8,776 nucleotides of DNA from Myxococcales bacterium. Lineage in GTDB: Bacteria > Myxococcota_A > UBA9160 > JALSIO01. Location of the stretch: positions 1 through 8,776 of the forward strand of contig JALSIO010000777.1 of the NCBI GenBank assembly GCA_026989995.1. The letters run 5' to 3'. Positions 1-5,948 of the stretch are shown here, in pieces. A model generated the notes under the pieces. The model was not told the DNA's origin, searched no databases, and saw nothing but the letters and a program-made list of their open reading frames with translations. Made by a program: the position numbers and the translations under genes. Position 1 is the first letter of the stretch; each line of letters starts with the position of its first letter.

Positions 1-27
1 CGCGCCCGGGGTAAGCTCGTGAGCCGG

Positions 28-34
28 AGGAGGT
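28..34 (+). promoter_or_regulatory. Shine-Dalgarno site of coq4
   Basis: The sequence AGGAGGT is a full-length match to the anti-Shine-Dalgarno complement and lies 8 nt before ATG 43. It decides the start: the in-frame GTG at 19 lies upstream of this site, has no comparable site of its own visible, and would only add the eight residues MSRRRSPA. Confidence 0.75.
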
Positions 35-42
35 CCCCCGCG

Positions 43-768
43 ATGGTGCAGCGCAATCGGGTGCGGTTCCGGGATGCACGCCGCGCCATGCAGCGGCTCC
101 TGGCCGATCCGGAACAGACGGAGGCCGTCTTCGAGGTGGTGGAGGCCCTCGCCGGCAACCAGCCGCGCCGGCTGCTCCGCCGGATCCTCCGGGACCCGGA
201 GGGCCGCCGACTCTTTCGCGAGCGGCCGCTCTTCGATCCCGCCCACATCGACGTGGCGGCCCTGGAAAGACTTCCCGAGGGCAGTTTCGGCCGCGTCTTC
301 GCGCGCTGGATGCGCGAGAACGACTTCCGGCCGGGACTGATGGACCGGCCCCGCGAGGGCGATCCGGACCTGGTGTACCTCGGCACGCGCCTCACCCAGG
401 TTCACGACCTCTGGCACGTGCTCTCCGGCTACAACCGGGATCCGATGGGAGAGCTCGGCGTGCTCGCCTTCAGCGTGGGCCAGATGGGAACCCGCGGCTT
501 CGCGTACATCCTGCTCACCGTGGTGTGGCAGAGCATCCGGACCCGCTGGCGCGAGGAACGGCGCCCGTGGAGCCCGCTCATTCCCTACCTGTGGCGGGCC
601 TGGCGGGCCGGGCGGCGGGCGCGCTTCCTTCCGCCGCTCCCGCTGGAGGAGTACCTGCCGCGACCGCTCGACGAGGTCCGCCGGGAGCTCCGCATCGAGC
701 CTCTTCGGGCGGCCCATGCTCCGGACGCCCTGCCGCCCATCGCGCCCCCGGCGCCCCAGCCGGCCTGA
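43..768 (+). CDS. coq4: COQ4-family protein (ubiquinone biosynthesis, C1 decarboxylase/hydroxylase family)
   Basis: The predicted protein has 241 residues, within the usual COQ4 range. The family signature HDxxHx11E is exact: H121, D122, H125 and E137, in HDLWHVLSGYNRDPMGE. In COQ4 these residues bind a divalent metal. An upstream conserved block, LPEGSFGRVFARWM (about 77-90), precedes it. Eukaryotic COQ4 organises the ubiquinone synthesis complex and has been reported to act in replacing the C1 carboxyl of the quinone ring by hydroxyl. Some bacterial members occur outside the canonical ubi genes, so the exact substrate here is inference. The C-terminal 80 residues are Arg-, Pro- and Trp-rich and probably membrane-associated; there is no signal peptide. 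ATG 43 is chosen because of the strong ribosome binding site before it; GTG 19 is the alternative. It is followed after 19 bp by the interrupted membrane-protein gene, probably in the same transcript. Confidence 0.85.
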   Translation: MVQRNRVRFRDARRAMQRLLADPEQTEAVFEVVEALAGNQPRRLLRRILRDPEGRRLFRERPLFDPAHIDVAALERLPEGSFGRVFARWMRENDFRPGLMDRPREGDPDLVYLGTRLTQVHDLWHVLSGYNRDPMGELGVLAFSVGQMGTRGFAYILLTVVWQSIRTRWREERRPWSPLIPYLWRAWRAGRRARFLPPLPLEEYLPRPLDEVRRELRIEPLRAAHAPDALPPIAPPAPQPA

Positions 769-787
769 GCCCCCCCGGTTGCGCGCG

Positions 788-1321
788 ATGCCTGACCGGG
801 ACCCCCGGCCCCGGCCGGTCGCCCGGGCGACCTTGTTCGGCCACTGGCCGGTGGCCGCGTCGGTGCTCTTCGCGCTCTAGGGACTGGCCTGGGTGGTCCT
901 CGGGCGCTTCGACCCGTTCGGCGCATCGGATGGCCTCCTCGCCGAGGCCTTCTACGAGGGCGAGACGCCCCGGGAGGTGGATCGGTTCCGGCGCTTCCTC
1001 CTCGCGCCCCTCGGTGCCACGAGTGCCGCGTACTTCGCGGCGATTGCGGCCGTCGTGCGCGGACCGTTTCGGCGCCGGGAACCCTGGGCCTTCTGGACCG
1101 TGCTGGGAAGCGCCTGGCTGTGGTTCGTCGTCGACTCGGCGGGATCGCTGGCCCGCGGTGCCGCGTTCAACGTGCTCGTCGTGAACCTCCCCTGCATCGC
1201 GGTCCTGAGCCTTCCGCTCGCCATGCTCTGGCCGGCGTTCCGGTGCGCCGCCCCGGCCCGGTCGGCGGAGGCGTTCGCCGCGAAGCCGCCCTCGCGATCC
1301 CGCCCGCACGGGCCGGAGTAG
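788..1321 (+). pseudogene. Small four-helix membrane protein interrupted by an in-frame TAG (codon 31)
   Basis: I do not recognise a named family. Reading from ATG 788, the frame gives a hydrophilic Arg/Pro start, then GHWPVAASVLFAL, a TAG stop at 878-880, then GLAWVVLGRFDPFG and an open frame to TAG 1319-1321. The residues on both sides of the stop together make one plausible first membrane helix ending in RFDPFG, so a single nonsense change, not a frameshift, breaks the gene. Three more hydrophobic segments follow: LAPLGATSAAYFAAIAAVV, WAFWTVLGSAWLWFVV and NVLVVNLPCIAVLSLPLAML. The piece after the stop could be made alone from GTG 893, which has an AGGGA 9 nt upstream, giving 142 residues that lack most of helix 1. 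No ribosome binding site is evident before ATG 788, so coupling to coq4 is likely. Alternatives are a sequencing or assembly error, a recent pseudogene, or stop readthrough. Confidence 0.6.
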
Positions 1322-1375
1322 ACGGCCCACGCCCGGCGCACGCGGGACCGGACCGCGCGGCCCGGCGCCGCGGCT

Positions 1376-2005
1376 TCAGTCCCCCGCGCCCGGGACGGAA
1401 GCCACCGGGAGGCCGAGCCGAGCCGCCACCGCGTCCACCAGCCGGCGGTGCACCTCCCCGGGCGAGCCGGTGGCATCCACGCGGACGATCCACGGGCGCT
1501 CGAGCGAGGCGAAAGCACGGGCCACGTCGCCGAGGGACGCCTCCTCCTCGAAGGCCTCCCGGGCCTCCCCGCGTAGGCCCACCCGGCGGAGCCCGACCTC
1601 GGTGGGCGCCACGAGCACGAGGGCGAGGTCCGGAATCGGAAAGCGGGCCTCGCAGCGCCGCAGCAGCGCCTCCGGGTCGCCGAGTCGGGCTCCCTGGTAG
1701 GCGGCCGTCGACAGGAAGTAGCGGTCCGTGACGACGGTGCGACCGGCGGCGAGGGCCGGGCCGATGACGCCGCGGATGTGCTCGTCGCGGTCGCGGAGGA
1801 AGAGCTCGAGCTCCCGGTCGGCGGGCAGCCTTTCCCCGGCGGCAGCCCGACGCCGGATCTCCTGGCCGTGGGGGCCCCCGGTCGGCTCGCGGGTGATCAC
1901 CACGTCGAGCCCCGCGCGCCGGAGCGCCTCGGCGAGCCGGGTGGTCTGGGTGCTCTTGCCCGCGCCGTCGATGCCTTCGACGGCGATCAGTCGCCCGCGG
2001 GCCAC
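1376..2005 (-). CDS. tmk: Thymidylate kinase (dTMP kinase)
   Basis: The enzyme phosphorylates dTMP to dTDP with ATP in the cytoplasm, an essential step in dTTP supply. From GTG 2005 the protein has 209 residues, the normal family length. It shows the Walker A P-loop GIDGAGKST (11-19), the thymidylate-binding TREPTGG (38-44), the signature DRYFLSTAAYQG (94-105) and an Arg-containing lid (about 139-155). The P-loop lacks a basic residue and the lid carries arginines, which fits the type II (E. coli-like) enzymes. The start is uncertain: only a weak GGAA precedes GTG 2005, and the frame stays open upstream to GTG 2116, which would add 37 residues with three cysteines. It lies 337 bp after atpE on the same strand, with a large stem-loop between them, and converges with the membrane-protein gene, leaving a 54-bp gap. 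Confidence 0.93.
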   Translation of the reverse strand: MARGRLIAVEGIDGAGKSTQTTRLAEALRRAGLDVVITREPTGGPHGQEIRRRAAAGERLPADRELELFLRDRDEHIRGVIGPALAAGRTVVTDRYFLSTAAYQGARLGDPEALLRRCEARFPIPDLALVLVAPTEVGLRRVGLRGEAREAFEEEASLGDVARAFASLERPWIVRVDATGSPGEVHRRLVDAVAARLGLPVASVPGAGD

Positions 2006-2342
2006 GGCCGTTCCGTGGACGGCGGTCCACCGGGATCCCCGTCGCAGGACGTCGTGCCGGCACGGCCCGCACCAGGCGAGGCGACGCGTCCCCGCCGGGA
2101 TCCGACAGGCCGGCACGGCCCTTGCTGTCCGTTGCGGACACCGCCGCAGGGCGGCTCCCGTTCGGCCCCTTCAACGGGACCGGGGGCCAGCGGGAGGACG
2201 AGTCGCCGGGCGAGAGCACGGGCTCGGTACGGGATCTGGTTCAGGGGTGAGGCCCGTACCGAAGCTCTCGCCCGGCACTCAGTCCTCCCGATGCCGCGGG
2301 CGCCTCGGGCGGTTCGGGTGCGCCCGCCGGGTCGGGAGCGGC
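2006..2342. other. Intergenic region between atpE and tmk, no confident gene
   Basis: This 337-bp stretch holds a large stem-loop (2205-2276), a weaker inverted repeat of 7 bp (2297-2303 with 2320-2326), and two tiny perfect hairpins (2143-2155, GCCGC-AGG-GCGGC; 2126-2140, TGTCCG-TTG-CGGACA). The tmk frame stays open on the minus strand through 2006-2116, encoding a Cys-containing stretch (C..CGPC) that could be an N-terminal extension. I see no clear -35/-10 pair for tmk, and no atpF (b subunit), which often follows atpE in other operons. Confidence 0.6.
2205..2276 (-). promoter_or_regulatory. Long interrupted stem-loop between atpE and tmk
   Basis: The outer arms 2205-2217 and 2264-2276 are perfectly complementary over 13 bp (GCCGGGCGAGAGC). 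The inner arms 2224-2233 and 2253-2262 are perfectly complementary over 10 bp (TCGGTACGGG). Between outer and inner stems lies an asymmetric internal loop of 6 nt (2218-2223) against 1 nt (2263), and the apical loop is 19 nt (2234-2252). It starts 67 nt past the atpE stop and ends about 200 nt before the tmk GTG. No U-run follows on either strand, so it is not a classical intrinsic terminator. Possible roles are a 3'-end stabiliser or processing site of the atp mRNA, a Rho-assisted terminator, a tmk leader structure, or a palindromic intergenic repeat. The structure is seen in the sequence; the role is inference. Confidence 0.55.
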
Positions 2343-2657
2343 TCAGATCTTGGCCTGCAGCAGCAGCGCCACCACGAGCCCGTAGATCGAGATCGACTCG
2401 ATCAGCACCATCCCGAGGATGAAGTTGGTGAACATCGAGCCGGCGGCGCCGGGGTTCCGCGCGATCCCCGCCGTGGTGTTTCCGGCGGTGAGCCCCTGGC
2501 CGATGCCGCAGCCGAGACCGGCGAGGCCGACGGCGAGCCCGGCACCGAGGGCGTAGCCCCAGCCGGAACCGCCGCTTCCGGCCTCGGCGGCGAAGGCCAC
2601 GCCGGGCAGCAGCACCAGGGCCAGCGGCACGAGGACGAGGCGGACGAAGTTGCGCAT
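2343..2657 (-). CDS. atpE: ATP synthase F0 subunit c
   Basis: This is the rotor-ring proteolipid that carries the coupling ion. The precursor has 104 residues. Residues 1-23 look like a signal peptide (Arg3, Arg6, a Leu/Val core and AFA|AEA), which ordinary 75-90 residue c subunits lack. Helix 1 (about 33-60) has an intact GxGxGxG run at G47-G53 followed by Q54; the polar loop is ARNPG (66-70); helix 2 (about 75-101) carries the ion-binding carboxylate E87, followed by S88 and, five residues after E87, Y92. Q54, E87, S88 and Y92 match the positions that bind Na+ in the Ilyobacter tartaricus ring, although the residue after S88 is Ile where that protein has Thr. A very good ribosome binding site precedes the ATG. 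The gene follows atpB by 51 bp and is the last of the atp block; atpF does not follow. Confidence 0.95.
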   Translation of the reverse strand: MRNFVRLVLVPLALVLLPGVAFAAEAGSGGSGWGYALGAGLAVGLAGLGCGIGQGLTAGNTTAGIARNPGAAGSMFTNFILGMVLIESISIYGLVVALLLQAKI

Positions 2658-2667
2658 GGTCGGGTCT

Positions 2668-2674
2668 CTCCTTT
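2668..2674 (-). promoter_or_regulatory. Strong Shine-Dalgarno site of atpE
   Basis: AAAGGAG lies 10 nt upstream of the atpE ATG on the minus strand. It is the best Shine-Dalgarno match among the atp genes here. This suits the need for many c subunits per complex, a known translational bias in atp operons. Confidence 0.7.
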
Positions 2675-2708
2675 GCGAGTCAGCCCGGAGGCTTCGTGGG
2701 GTTGCGAA

Positions 2709-3422
2709 TCAGTGCGGCTCCTCGAGGGCGAGGCCGATGTAGATCATGGTCAGCAGCGCGAAGACCAGTGCCTGCAGGAAGGCCACCAGTGCCCCGAGAC
2801 CGAGAAAGATCGCCGGCACCACCACCGGCACCAGGCCCAGCCAGACCGCCACCACCGTGTGGTCCGCGTACATGTTGGCGAGGAGCCGGACCGCTAGGGT
2901 GAGGATCCGCGCGAAGTGGAGGGGAACCTCGAGGACGAAGAAGATCGGCGCCAGGGGCCGGACGTGGATGTGCCGGCCGAAGATCGTGGTCTCGAAGAAG
3001 CTCGGGCCGAGGAATTGGTTGATGTACCAGAAGCCGTGCTTGCGGATTCCGATGGCGTTGTAGACCACGAAGGAGATGATGGCCCAGGCAGCCGTCGTCT
3101 CCACCCAGCTCGTGGCGCCGGCGAACCCGGGGATCAGGCCGAGCAGATTGGAGACCAGGATGAAGATGAACATCGTCGCCACGATGGGGAAGTGCTTCTT
3201 GTACTCCGCGCCCATCGTGTCCCGGGCGAGGGAGATCAGCGACTCGACGATCAGCTCGCAGACGTTCCGCAGCGTGACGCCCTCGTCGGGAATCACGCCG
3301 CCGCCCGCCGCGCGGAGCTGGCGCTGGATGGCCATGCCGCCGAGAACCAGCACCCCGGCAGCGAGGATCGTCGCCTGGATCACGGGCGGGATGATGGGGG
3401 CCAGCGGGTCGTAGATGGTCAC
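2709..3422 (-). CDS. atpB: ATP synthase F0 subunit a
   Basis: This is the membrane stator subunit that forms the two ion half-channels against the c ring. From GTG 3422 it has 237 residues. The essential arginine is R179 in TLAVRLLANMYAD, aligned with E. coli R210 in LRLFGNMYAG; Q217 in AFLQALVFALLTMIYI matches the conserved glutamine of the last helix. Five or six membrane segments are visible, at about 10-31, 78-98, 108-125, 156-177, 187-207 and 208-231. The start was chosen because GTG 3422 overlaps the atpI stop in GTGA and has GAGGA 6 nt before it; the longer frame from 3467 would add 15 Arg/Pro-rich residues inside atpI. The overlap implies translational coupling with atpI, and atpE follows after 51 bp. 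Confidence 0.93.
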   Translation of the reverse strand: MTIYDPLAPIIPPVIQATILAAGVLVLGGMAIQRQLRAAGGGVIPDEGVTLRNVCELIVESLISLARDTMGAEYKKHFPIVATMFIFILVSNLLGLIPGFAGATSWVETTAAWAIISFVVYNAIGIRKHGFWYINQFLGPSFFETTIFGRHIHVRPLAPIFFVLEVPLHFARILTLAVRLLANMYADHTVVAVWLGLVPVVVPAIFLGLGALVAFLQALVFALLTMIYIGLALEEPH

Positions 3423-3880
3423 GCGTCGTCCTCGTCGTCGCGGGGTTCGCGTTCCCGGGCGAGCCACGGGTCGAAGAGATCCCAGCTCGGATCGTCCGGG
3501 GGCGGGCCGGGCGGGCAGTCGAGCACTGGCGGCCGGTTGCGCACCGCCCAGATGACCACCGAGGGGACGATCAGCGAAAGCCCCACCAGGAGACCGACCG
3601 GGTGGGCGCCGGCGGCGAGGGCCACGGCGGTGGCGACGGCCAGTCCCGCGAACCGCAGGGCGAAGGCACCCACCACGGGCCCCGAGCCGGCGATCTCGCC
3701 CCGGAAGAGGAGTTCCGCCCCCCGCCGGAAGGCGCGGAAGTTGACGGCCTCGAGAAGCGCGCCCACCGCCACGCTGGCGGAGAAAGCCGGACCCACGAGG
3801 GCCAGGGACGCCGCCACCGCACCCGCGGAGAGCGTCAGATTGAGGGCCTCGACGCCCTGTGCCCGGGGCAGATCACCCAT
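3419..3880 (-). CDS. atpI: ATP synthase subunit I-like membrane protein (AtpI family)
   Basis: From ATG 3880 the protein has 153 residues and four hydrophobic segments (about 13-31, 33-48, 68-90 and 93-113). Between the second and third is ALLEAVNFRAFRRG (41-54), the NFR..RR type of loop seen in AtpI / ATP-synt_I proteins. The tail after residue 115 is Pro-rich and then strongly acidic (REPRDDEDDA). AtpI proteins are small and poorly conserved; the family helps c-ring assembly or Mg2+ supply in some species and is dispensable in several. Placement just before atpB supports the call more than sequence does. The start overlaps the atpZ stop by 8 nt (ATGGGTGA), and a GGGAG-rich stretch precedes it; ATG 3928 is a less likely alternative adding 16 residues. 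The stop overlaps the atpB GTG. Confidence 0.75.
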   Translation of the reverse strand: MGDLPRAQGVEALNLTLSAGAVAASLALVGPAFSASVAVGALLEAVNFRAFRRGAELLFRGEIAGSGPVVGAFALRFAGLAVATAVALAAGAHPVGLLVGLSLIVPSVVIWAVRNRPPVLDCPPGPPPDDPSWDLFDPWLAREREPRDDEDDA

Positions 3881-4436
3881 CCCCGTCTCCCGCCTCCCCG
3901 CTTCCGCCGGCTCCATCGCCGTTCGCACCGGCCCGGCCCGGCGGAATCGGCCGCCCGCCTCCCCGTGCCTGCGACGCCGGCTCCTCCCTGCCAGCCTCGT
4001 CGCCGCCCTCGGCGGCCAGCCGCTCCAGCTGCCCCGCGAGCCGCACCAGCCGCAGCACGAAGGACCCGAAGCCGATCAGCACCCCCACCAGGAGCCCCAC
4101 GGGCGCGGAGCCGAGCCAGCGGTCCACGTAATACCCGCCGAGGATCCCGATCAGGATGGCGAAGACGGCCTCGAGGGCCGCCTGGTAGCCGATCCCGAAG
4201 CGCCGCATGGCGAGCCGGGAAGCGATCCGGCCCGAAGCCAGCGGACCGAGCGGAAGCCGCGGCCCGTCGCCGGCCCCGGTCTGCCCGGCCGGCCCCCCGC
4301 CGGGATCCTCCCGGCACCCCGCATGCGGGATCCGCCCTTCCGGCGGGCCGACCGGACCCGCCCGGTGCCCGCCATCCGGACGTCCTTCAGGGCCGGTCCC
4401 GCCCGGGGGGCCTCCGCGCTCCCCGTTTGCGCTCAC
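3873..4436 (-). CDS. atpZ: AtpZ/AtpI family accessory protein of ATP synthase, with long low-complexity ends
   Basis: The core, residues about 78-137, fits the AtpZ (ATPase_gene1) family: a first helix with AILIGILGGYYVDRWLG and a second one beginning SAPVGLLVGVLIGFGSFV, ending in RLVRL. These two-helix proteins are encoded at the head of many atp operons and are linked with Mg2+/Ca2+ handling or complex assembly with AtpI. The protein is 187 residues against the usual 70-110. The extra length is a Gly/Pro-rich N-terminus (1-75) and a Gly/Glu-rich C-terminus (140-187), both apparently disordered. GTG 4436 is supported by AGGAT 6 nt upstream; the internal ATG 4208, giving a more standard 111-residue protein, has no good ribosome binding site. 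It is the first gene of the F0 block, 127 bp after hemL. Confidence 0.75.
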   Translation of the reverse strand: MSANGERGGPPGGTGPEGRPDGGHRAGPVGPPEGRIPHAGCREDPGGGPAGQTGAGDGPRLPLGPLASGRIASRLAMRRFGIGYQAALEAVFAILIGILGGYYVDRWLGSAPVGLLVGVLIGFGSFVLRLVRLAGQLERLAAEGGDEAGREEPASQARGGGRPIPPGRAGANGDGAGGSGEAGDGDG

Positions 4437-4442
4437 CGGGCG

Positions 4443-4447
4443 ATCCT
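4443..4447 (-). promoter_or_regulatory. Shine-Dalgarno site of atpZ
   Basis: AGGAT lies 6 nt before GTG 4436 on the minus strand. It favours the long form of AtpZ over an internal start at ATG 4208, which is preceded only by C-rich sequence. Confidence 0.5.
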
Positions 4448-4505
4448 GCGGGGACCGGGCCCCGGGGCGCCACCCGGACGACCTCCGGCCCTTCGAGCGG
4501 CGCGC

Positions 4506-4534
4506 ATGCTAGCGGAGGGCTTCCAGCCACTCAA
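4506..4534 (-). promoter_or_regulatory. Candidate sigma70-type promoter of the atpZ-atpI-atpB-atpE block
   Basis: On the minus strand a -35 box TTGAGT (4529-4534, 4 of 6 consensus) and a -10 box TAGCAT (4506-4511, 4 of 6 consensus) are separated by exactly 17 bp. Transcription would begin near 4499, leaving a leader of about 60 nt before the atpZ GTG. It stands out as an AT-richer patch in the hemL-atpZ gap. If real, the F0 genes are transcribed independently of gyrase and hemL, though readthrough remains possible. Confidence 0.5.
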
Positions 4535-4540
4535 CGCAGC

Positions 4541-4556
4541 CCGGCGTTGCCGCCGG
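4541..4556 (-). terminator. Short GCAA-loop hairpin after hemL
   Basis: A perfect 6-bp stem CCGGCG/CGCCGG closes a GCAA tetraloop on the minus strand, beginning 7 nt past the hemL stop and ending just before the candidate -35 box. No U-run follows, so it would be at best a weak or factor-dependent terminator. Such short GC hairpins are also expected by chance in this composition. Confidence 0.3.
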
Positions 4557-4563
4557 CCCGCCA

Positions 4564-5877
4564 TCAGCGCCCCCGCGCGGCGCGACGGAGGGCGCCCCGG
4601 GCCAGCTCGAGCGTGCGGTCGATGTCGGCCGGGCGGTGGGCCAGGGACACGAACCCCGCTTCGTAGGGGGAGGGTGCGAGATAGACGCCGCCCTCGAGCA
4701 TGGCCGCGAAAAAGCGGCGGAAGCGGCTCGCGTCCGCAGCCCGGGCGTCCGCGAAGTTCCTCACCGGCCCCGGATGGAAGAAGAAGCCGAACATCCCGCC
4801 GACGGCCGAGGCGGTGAGTTCGACGCCGGCCTCCCGCGCCTCGGCGAGCAGGCCCTCCACCAGCCGGGTGGAAAGCGACTCGAGGTAGTCGTAGCGCCCC
4901 TCCTCCGAGAGGAGCGCCAGGGTCTCGAGGGCCGCGGCCACGGCCAGGGGGTTGCCCGAAAGCGTGCCGGCCTGGTAGACGGGCCCCGCGGGTGCGACCT
5001 GTCGCATCAGGTCGCGTCGCCCCCCGTACGCAGCCGCGGGAAGCCCGCCGCCGATCACCTTCCCGAGGCAGGTGAGATCGGGCCTCACCCGGTAGCGCCG
5101 CTGCGCGCCGCCCCAGGCGACCCGGAACCCCGTCATGACCTCGTCGAAGATCAGCAGGGCGCCGTGGCGGTCGCAGAGCTCCCGGAGGCCCGGAAGGAAT
5201 CCGGGCTCCGGGGGGATGCAGCCCATGTTGCCGGCCACGGGCTCGACGATGACGCAGGCGATCTCCGCCGGATGGCGGCGAAAGGCCTCGTCCACCGCGT
5301 CGAGATCGTTGTACGGAACCTGGACCGTCAGCTCGACGAAGGCCGGCGGGACGCCCGGGGACCCCGGGATGCCCAGGGTCGCCACCCCACTTCCCGCACC
5401 CACGAGGAGCGCATCGGCGTGGCCGTGGTAGCACCCCTCGAACTTCAGGATGCGCGGTCGGCCGGTAGCCGCCCGAGCCAGCCGAAGGGCGCTCATGGTC
5501 GCCTCGGTTCCGGAGTTCACCATCCGGATCATCTGCACGGAGGGAAGCGCGGCACAGATGCGCTCGGCGAGCTCCACCTCGAGCTCGGTCGGTGCCCCGA
5601 AGCTCGTTCCCCGCGCGAGCACCTGGCGCAGCCGCCGCAGGACCCGTGGATGCGCGTGCCCCGCGATGAGCGGCCCCCAGGATCCGACGTAGTCGAGGTA
5701 GCGGTTGCCGTCGACGTCCGTGACGCGCGCACCGCGACCCGACTCGAGGAAGGGCGGGGTTCCTCCGACGGCCCCGTAGGCGCGGACCGGGCTGTTGACG
5801 CCACCCGGGATGACACGCCGCGCCCGCCGGAGGAGCTCGGCGGACCGCTTCCGCGGCGGAACGGTCCTCGACGGCAT
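4564..5877 (-). CDS. hemL: Glutamate-1-semialdehyde 2,1-aminomutase
   Basis: This cytoplasmic PLP enzyme converts glutamate-1-semialdehyde to 5-aminolevulinate, the last step of the C5 route to tetrapyrroles. It has 437 residues, a typical length. The start has [18 protein letters not shown] (17-34), characteristic of the family. Other landmarks are [16 protein letters not shown] (121-136, phosphate binding), [10 protein letters not shown] (146-155), FDEVMTGFR (244-252, with D245 contacting the PLP ring nitrogen) and the Schiff-base lysine K273 in [22 protein letters not shown] follows at about 301-312. The ATG has a strong purine-rich site (GGGAGG, 7 nt upstream). It sits 71 bp after gyrA on the same strand, with no clear promoter in the gap, so cotranscription with gyrase is likely. 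Its presence implies haem synthesis from glutamyl-tRNA; hemA is not in the window. Confidence 0.97.
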   Translation of the reverse strand: MPSRTVPPRKRSAELLRRARRVIPGGVNSPVRAYGAVGGTPPFLESGRGARVTDVDGNRYLDYVGSWGPLIAGHAHPRVLRRLRQVLARGTSFGAPTELEVELAERICAALPSVQMIRMVNSGTEATMSALRLARAATGRPRILKFEGCYHGHADALLVGAGSGVATLGIPGSPGVPPAFVELTVQVPYNDLDAVDEAFRRHPAEIACVIVEPVAGNMGCIPPEPGFLPGLRELCDRHGALLIFDEVMTGFRVAWGGAQRRYRVRPDLTCLGKVIGGGLPAAAYGGRRDLMRQVAPAGPVYQAGTLSGNPLAVAAALETLALLSEEGRYDYLESLSTRLVEGLLAEAREAGVELTASAVGGMFGFFFHPGPVRNFADARAADASRFRRFFAAMLEGGVYLAPSPYEAGFVSLAHRPADIDRTLELARGALRRAARGR

Positions 5878-5948
5878 GGCCTCCCCTCCCGTCTCCGGCG
5901 CACGGCCGCGCCCAACGACCTTCCGGGTGCCCGCGCCCGAGGGGGCGG

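Noticed and set aside
744..893. General recoding of TAG as a sense codon
   Set aside because: TAG is the normal terminal stop of gyrA and of the interrupted gene itself, so genome-wide reassignment is not supported.
1341..1357. Short hairpin CGCGG/CCGCG in the gap where the membrane-protein gene and tmk converge
   Set aside because: The stem is only 5 bp with no U-run on either strand; I cannot support it as a bidirectional terminator.
1167..2219. Minus-strand frame of 350 codons overlapping tmk in another phase
   Set aside because: Low-complexity Arg/Pro/Gly product; tmk in the other frame has the P-loop and DRY motifs.
2916..4817. Plus-strand open frame of 633 codons opposite atpB, atpI, atpZ and the hemL end
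   Set aside because: Its product is low-complexity (Arg, Pro, Gly, Asp, His), and the opposite strand encodes recognised ATP synthase subunits. Long antisense frames are expected at this GC content.
5878..5948. Promoter between gyrA and hemL
   Set aside because: The 71-bp gap is uniformly GC-rich and I find no -35/-10 pair with acceptable spacing; only the hemL ribosome binding site is evident.
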